32,200 nucleotides of DNA from Patescibacteria group bacterium (GTDB taxonomy: Bacteria > Patescibacteriota > Microgenomatia > JACPZF01): positions 1-32,200 of the forward strand of contig JAMDAL010000001.1 of the NCBI GenBank assembly GCA_023484305.1. Direction: 5' to 3'. A program made the position numbers and the translations under genes. Below are positions 28,930 to 32,200 of this stretch, piece by piece; positions within the stretch are counted from its first letter, which is position 1; each line of letters begins with the position of its first letter. The notes under the pieces are model-generated. The model saw nothing but the letters and a program-made list of their open reading frames with translations. It did not search any database and had not been told where the DNA came from.

Positions 28930-28971
28930 ATACCTGCTTAAATCAGTTTGTCATCTGTTTAAATCTGTGTA
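28888..28971. repeat. R6 repeat, copy b (encodes the HMG-CoA reductase C-terminus)
   Basis: CACACAGATATAAGCGGATT to CTGTTTAAATCTGTGTA, the reverse complement of 27632-27715 with few differences. Its first part encodes the last 13 residues and the stop of the reductase; its end lies seven bases before the HMG-CoA synthase ATG. Confidence 0.88.
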
Positions 28972-28978
28972 AAAAATT

Positions 28979-30013
28979 ATGCTAACAGGTATCGTAGGTT
29001 ACGGCGTTTATATTCCAAAAGGAAGAATTAAAACTTCCGAAATTGCCCGCGTCTGGAAAAAAGAAGCCTCTGATTTAGAACATTCTTTGGGCGTTTTGGA
29101 AAAGGCAGTGGCTGCAATTGACGAAGACGCGGTCACTTTGGCCACCCAGGCGGGAAAGGATGCCATTTTTATGTCCGGGGTTAATCCGCAAGAAATTGAA
29201 GCCATGCTGGTTGGTTCCGAGTCTCATCCGTATGCGGTTAATCCTTCCAGTACTATTGTGGCTGAAGCCCTGGGATTTTCCAATTCCTACTTGGCAGCGG
29301 ATTTAGAGTTTGCCTGCAAGGCCGGAACCGCCGGGTTAATTTTTGTGGCCGGGTTGGTGGAAGCAGGAAAAATAAGTTTAGGCATGGCCATTGGTTCTGA
29401 CACGGCACAGGCCAAACCTCATGATGTTTTGGAATACACTGCAGGGGCAGGGGCAGGAGCATATCTTTTGGGCACGAAAAACATTTTGGCAAACATTCTG
29501 GATTACACTTCTTTTTCTTCCGACACTCCGGATTTTTGGCGCCGGGAAGGCATGCGCTATCCTTCTCATGGCGGCCGCTTTACCGGAGAACCGGCCTATT
29601 ACACTCATATTTTGGGGGCAGCAGAGGCGCTTTTGACCAAAACCAAAACCAAACCGAGCGATTATGATTATTGCGTTTTTCACAGCCCCAACGGCAAATT
29701 TCCCCAGGCAATTTATTCCAGATTAGGCTTTACACCGGAGCAATTTAAACCCGGATTTATTGTTGATAAAATCGGCAACCCTTATTCTGCTTCTTCGCTT
29801 TTATCTTTAGCGTCGGTTTTAGAAATTGCCAAACCCAAACAAAAAATCTTTCTGGTTTCTTATGGTTCCGGGGCAGGTTCAGACGCTTTTGCCTTAGAAA
29901 CGACAAATTTATTGCCAAAAGCCAGAACTAAAACCAAGCAGATTTCCTGGTTTATAAACAACAAAAATTATCTGGACTACATTCAATTATTAAAAAATGA
30001 AAAGAAAATTTAA
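28979..30013 (+). CDS. HMG-CoA synthase, archaeal type
   Basis: The 344-residue protein condenses acetyl-CoA with acetoacetyl-CoA. It is a thiolase-superfamily enzyme of the short archaeal form: GIVGYGVYIPKGRI at the N-terminus, VGSESHPYAVNPSS with catalytic Glu81, FACKAGTAG with nucleophile Cys113 and VFHSPNGKFP with His235, then GNPYSASSLLSLASVLE and SYGSGAGSDAF. In archaea this enzyme is bound to thiolase and DUF35 in one complex that passes acetoacetyl-CoA between sites; all three genes are adjacent here. It lies 49 bases after the reductase, the gap being mostly R6 repeat. Confidence 0.95.
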   Translation: MLTGIVGYGVYIPKGRIKTSEIARVWKKEASDLEHSLGVLEKAVAAIDEDAVTLATQAGKDAIFMSGVNPQEIEAMLVGSESHPYAVNPSSTIVAEALGFSNSYLAADLEFACKAGTAGLIFVAGLVEAGKISLGMAIGSDTAQAKPHDVLEYTAGAGAGAYLLGTKNILANILDYTSFSSDTPDFWRREGMRYPSHGGRFTGEPAYYTHILGAAEALLTKTKTKPSDYDYCVFHSPNGKFPQAIYSRLGFTPEQFKPGFIVDKIGNPYSASSLLSLASVLEIAKPKQKIFLVSYGSGAGSDAFALETTNLLPKARTKTKQISWFINNKNYLDYIQLLKNEKKI

Positions 30014-30030
30014 AAGATAACGATTAAATA

Positions 30031-30071
30031 TTAACGAGTTAACGGGTTAACGCGTTAATAAATAACCCGTT
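30031..30071. repeat. Octamer tandem repeat and hairpin between HMG-CoA synthase and thiolase
   Basis: TTAACGAG TTAACGGG TTAACGCG (30031-30054) is a three-copy 8-bp tandem with one variable position. AACGGGTTA (30041-30049) pairs with TAACCCGTT (30063-30071). No U-run follows, so it is not a simple terminator. Confidence 0.6.
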
Positions 30072-30088
30072 AATAATTAATAAAAAAT

Positions 30089-31240
30089 ATGGCGATTACT
30101 GTTTTAGGCGCTTCTACCACTAATTTTGGTGAACTCTGGAATCAGAGTTTGCGCGATTTAATTAGAGAAGCCAGCCTCTTAGCCCTAAAAGATGCCAATT
30201 TAAGCCCCAAGGATGTGGAAGCGGTTTTTGTTGGCAATATGCTGTCAGGAATTTTAGGCAGTCAGGAACAATTAGGGCCGGTGGTAACAGAAGAGTTGGG
30301 CATAAATGTTTCTGCCACAAGGGTGGAGGCGGCTTGCGCCTCAGGGGGGCTGGCAATTTATGAAGCAGTTAACAGTTTATTGTCCCAAAGATTTACAACA
30401 GTTTTGGTCGTAGGCGCGGAAAAAATGACGGATAAACCAGCGGAAAAAATCACCAGCAGTTTAATGGCAGCCGGTTCTGATGCCGAAAGACAGGCCGGAG
30501 CGACTTTTCCCAGTTTGTATGCGCTTTTGGCCAAAGCGCATATGGAAAAATACGGGACCAGCGAAGAAGAAATGGCAGCCGTGGCAGTTAAAAATCACTA
30601 CCATGCTTCCTTAAACGGCCAGGCGCAGTTTCGCTTTTCCATTACCATAGAACAAGTTTTAAAAAGCACAAAAATTTGTGACCCCTTAAAACTTCTGGAC
30701 TGTTCGCCGATTACCGATGGGGCAGCAGCAGTGGTACTTACGTCAGAAAACAGTAAACAAAAAACAGTAAACAGGCATGTTTACATTAATGCTTGTGAGA
30801 CTGCAACCGATACTCTGGGTCTGGCGCAAAGAGAAAGTTTGACAGAGTTAAAAGCGACCAAACTGGCAGCAGAAAAGGCTTATAAAAAGGCCGGTGTCAC
30901 ACCCAAGGATATTGATGTGGCAGAACTTCATGACTGTTTTACTATTGCCGAGATTATGGCAGTTGAGGATTTAGGATTTTTTAAAAAAGGCGAAGCCGGA
31001 AAAAAATTTTTACAAGGAGAAACCAAATTGGGAAGCAAAGGCTTAATCACTAACACATCAGGGGGGCTCAAGGCCTGCGGGCATCCGGTGGGAGCAACCG
31101 GCATTAAACAAATTGCCGAGATTACCAAGCAGCTTAGGGGCAAAGCAGAGAAAAAACAAGTGGAAAATGCCAAGGTTGGGCTGTGTCAAAATGTAGGAGG
31201 GTCCGGCGCGACAGCAGTAGTTACTATTTTAACAAATTAA
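30089..31240 (+). CDS. Acetoacetyl-CoA thiolase, archaeal/SCP-x type
   Basis: The 383-residue protein catalyses the first step of the mevalonate route, joining two acetyl-CoA. Nucleophile Cys83 lies in VEAACASGGLAIYEA, His281 in ELHDCFTIAEI, and the GGLKACGHPVGATG motif (325-338) with NVGGSGA near the end completes the active site. ELHDCFT is characteristic of the SCP2-thiolase/archaeal group rather than classic bacterial AtoB. Residues about 219-229 (SENSKQKTVNR), in a loop between two conserved blocks, come from an R8 repeat in reverse orientation. A terminator-like hairpin begins four bases after the stop. Confidence 0.94.
   Translation: MAITVLGASTTNFGELWNQSLRDLIREASLLALKDANLSPKDVEAVFVGNMLSGILGSQEQLGPVVTEELGINVSATRVEAACASGGLAIYEAVNSLLSQRFTTVLVVGAEKMTDKPAEKITSSLMAAGSDAERQAGATFPSLYALLAKAHMEKYGTSEEEMAAVAVKNHYHASLNGQAQFRFSITIEQVLKSTKICDPLKLLDCSPITDGAAAVVLTSENSKQKTVNRHVYINACETATDTLGLAQRESLTELKATKLAAEKAYKKAGVTPKDIDVAELHDCFTIAEIMAVEDLGFFKKGEAGKKFLQGETKLGSKGLITNTSGGLKACGHPVGATGIKQIAEITKQLRGKAEKKQVENAKVGLCQNVGGSGATAVVTILTN
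30745..30775. repeat. R8 repeat in the thiolase gene
   Basis: GAAAACAGTAAACAAAAAAC followed by AGTAAACAG, the reverse complement of CTGTTTACTGTTTTC words seen at 18170-18205. It encodes SENSKQKTVNR in a surface loop. Confidence 0.6.
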
Positions 31241-31244
31241 CAGC

Positions 31245-31270
31245 TTGCTAAGGTCGCTTAGCAATTTTTT
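31245..31270 (+). terminator. Intrinsic terminator or attenuator inside the mevalonate cluster
   Basis: An 8-bp perfect stem TTGCTAAG/CTTAGCAA (31245-31252 with 31257-31264), GTCG loop, followed at once by six T (31265-31270). It starts four bases after the thiolase stop and lies 97 bases before DUF35. A second imperfect hairpin GTCCT...AGGAC (31283-31303) built on an R5 word follows. Confidence 0.6.
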
Positions 31271-31366
31271 CCGGCGTCAAAAGTCCTTCGACAAGCTCAG
31301 GACCGCGACTCCTCAAAAATTGTCTAAGCTCCCCGCAAGCTTTAGAGATAAAAATAAGGAAAATTT

Positions 31367-31693
31367 ATGACTAGTCCAATAAAAATCTGGAGAGAACAGA
31401 AAAAAATTAAAAACTTTTTAGGTTTAAAAGGAAAAGTCGTCAGTGCGACTTTGGTGCGCGTGCCTCCTTTGGGATTTTCTAATCAGGCGCCGTATTTTGT
31501 GGCGATTGTGGATATGGAAAACCCAGCCAAAGGCGGGCAAGGCAAGCAACGGCTAATTGGCCAAATGGTGGATGTGTTTGAAACCGAAATAAAAACCGGG
31601 CAAAAAGTGGAAGTAGTTTACCGCAAATTGGCAGAGACAGACAAAGAAGACGTCATTCATTACGGTATAAAATTCAGACCAACCTCACCCTAA
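31367..31693 (+). CDS. DUF35 OB-fold protein (thiolase/HMG-CoA synthase partner), zinc ribbon absent
   Basis: The 108-residue protein has the DUF35 OB-fold: GKVVSATLVRVPPLGFSNQ (about 24-42), APYFVAIVDME and RLIGQMVD, then VEVVYRK. In archaeal complexes DUF35 bridges thiolase and HMG-CoA synthase and offers a shared CoA site. The usual N-terminal rubredoxin-like zinc ribbon with two CxxC pairs is missing: IKIWREQKKIKNFLGLKGKV runs straight into the OB-fold and the protein has no Cys at all. AAGGAAA lies five bases before the ATG. The last residues and stop (TSP, TAA) lie in the R4 repeat. The function as scaffold is inferred from its neighbours. Confidence 0.83.
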   Translation: MTSPIKIWREQKKIKNFLGLKGKVVSATLVRVPPLGFSNQAPYFVAIVDMENPAKGGQGKQRLIGQMVDVFETEIKTGQKVEVVYRKLAETDKEDVIHYGIKFRPTSP

Positions 31694-31759
31694 CCACACA
31701 CCTCTCGGAGAGGGAATTATTTTTTTACCTTCTCCTTTTAGGAGAAGGCAGGATGAGGT
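31683..31759. repeat. Repeat family R4, copy b, between DUF35 and mevalonate kinase
   Basis: Opposite orientation to 13492-13571. It starts CCTCACCCTAA, has stems CCTCTC/GAGAGG (31701-31713) and CCTTCTCCT/AGGAGAAGG (31728-31748) and ends GATGAGGT. The left edge supplies the DUF35 stop codon. The right edge supplies a GAGGT that is correctly placed as a Shine-Dalgarno for the next gene. Confidence 0.82.
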
Positions 31760-31765
31760 CTTTAT

Positions 31766-32200
31766 ATGAAAGAAATTACAGTTTCCGCCCCGGGAAAAGT
31801 GCATTTAACCTCTGCCCATATTGTGGTTTATGGCAAACCCGCCCTTCTTTGTGCCATAAATTTGCGCGTGACAGTCTCAATAAAAAACGAAAACCATCAG
31901 GGAAAAATTATCATCTCCAGCAATATCTTTAAAGATGCTTTAACTTTAGAGAACAAAAAGATTAAAACTTTTACAGCCCAGGCCAAAAAGAGCTGGGAAG
32001 AGTATGGAAAAACTAACAACATTGAATTAATAAAACCCCTTACCGAGCCTGCCGGTTTTGTCAAAATCATTATAGGAGAAACGCTGGCATATCTTAAGAA
32101 AGATTTAAAAGACGTGGAAATCAATATTAATTCCCAGGTTCCCTTGGGTGCCAACTTTGGCGGTTCGGCCTCAGTTTCCGCGGCTCTTTTTGGCCTGGGC
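31766..32200 (+). CDS. Mevalonate kinase, N-terminal part (runs off window)
   Basis: The 145 codons visible encode a GHMP-family kinase. SAPGKVHLTSAHIVVYGKPA (about 6-25) is the N-terminal substrate and fold motif of mevalonate kinases, and VPLGANFGGSASVSAAL (about 123-139) is the Gly/Ser-rich ATP loop (usually PxGxGLGSSA). Here the loop reads ANFGGSAS, keeping the key Ser. Mevalonate kinase phosphorylates mevalonate with ATP. Clustered with the reductase and synthase it completes the upper route. The GAGGT from the R4 repeat lies six bases before ATG 31766. The rest lies beyond the window. Confidence 0.9.
   Translation, partial: MKEITVSAPGKVHLTSAHIVVYGKPALLCAINLRVTVSIKNENHQGKIIISSNIFKDALTLENKKIKTFTAQAKKSWEEYGKTNNIELIKPLTEPAGFVKIIIGETLAYLKKDLKDVEININSQVPLGANFGGSASVSAALFGLG

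Noticed and set aside
1-32200. Alternative genetic code (TGA as Gly, as in Gracilibacteria)
   Set aside because: Intact genes end cleanly at TGA (3976, 27630) next to downstream starts, and no conserved domain needs readthrough of TGA.

Overview
The window looks like a chromosomal segment of a Candidate Phyla Radiation (Patescibacteria) bacterium, most likely in the Microgenomates. The reasons are an archaeal-type mevalonate gene cluster in an otherwise bacterial context, VanW, CvpA-CAP and class A PBP envelope genes, short secreted proteins of unknown function, an orphan sugar-type binding lipoprotein, mostly weak Shine-Dalgarno sequences with many apparently leaderless starts, and dense dispersed short repeats. 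TGA acts as a normal stop (for example in the genes ending at 3976 and 27630), which argues against the TGA-recoded Gracilibacteria and Absconditabacteria. Lineage is inferred from gene content only.

Layout. Positions 1-6627 hold envelope and export genes, mostly on the + strand: a truncated membrane-anchored protein (minus), a small secreted protein with a clear terminator, a phosphodiester-glycosidase-like protein, a MacA/MacB-type efflux set (adaptor, ATPase, FtsX-like permease) with a small Gly-rich anchored peptide, a decayed PAP2 phosphatase remnant, and a secreted FGE/C-lectin-fold protein. Positions 6658-10011 (minus) are an ABC-2 exporter operon (ATPase, two permeases, one anchored protein). 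Positions 10179-12344 (minus) are a tight five-gene operon: PadR regulator, DsrE-like, DUF302, a stand-alone archaeal-type ThrRS editing domain and a Met-rich SHOCT membrane protein, read from one good promoter. An IS481/IS3-type element (about 12389-13484) sits directly upstream of that promoter.

From 13.5 kb onward the character changes to housekeeping and envelope genes packed with repeats: endonuclease III, TsaD, an RfaE2-like nucleotidyltransferase, VanW, a solute-binding lipoprotein, an AI-2E-type permease, a nucleotidyltransferase-like protein, a CvpA-CAP fusion, a class A PBP, a BrnT/BrnA-like toxin-antitoxin pair, an ECF-type sigma factor and two membrane proteins. The window ends in the mevalonate cluster: HMG-CoA reductase, HMG-CoA synthase, acetoacetyl-CoA thiolase, a DUF35 OB-fold protein and the start of mevalonate kinase. 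In archaea the thiolase, synthase and DUF35 proteins form one channelling complex; the order here fits that.

The most striking feature is the repeats. At least eight families of short dispersed repeats lie between genes and also inside coding regions in frame. TsaD carries four, and one of these recurs in the same reading frame in an unrelated nucleotidyltransferase. Another supplies the hydrophobic core of a lipoprotein signal peptide and loops of TsaD and thiolase. Others supply the C-termini of HMG-CoA reductase and DUF35 and the start context of mevalonate kinase. I saw none of these families left of the IS element. The second point of interest is the PadR-DsrE-DUF302-ThrED-SHOCT operon, which may be a redox- or sulfur-controlled translation quality-control system.
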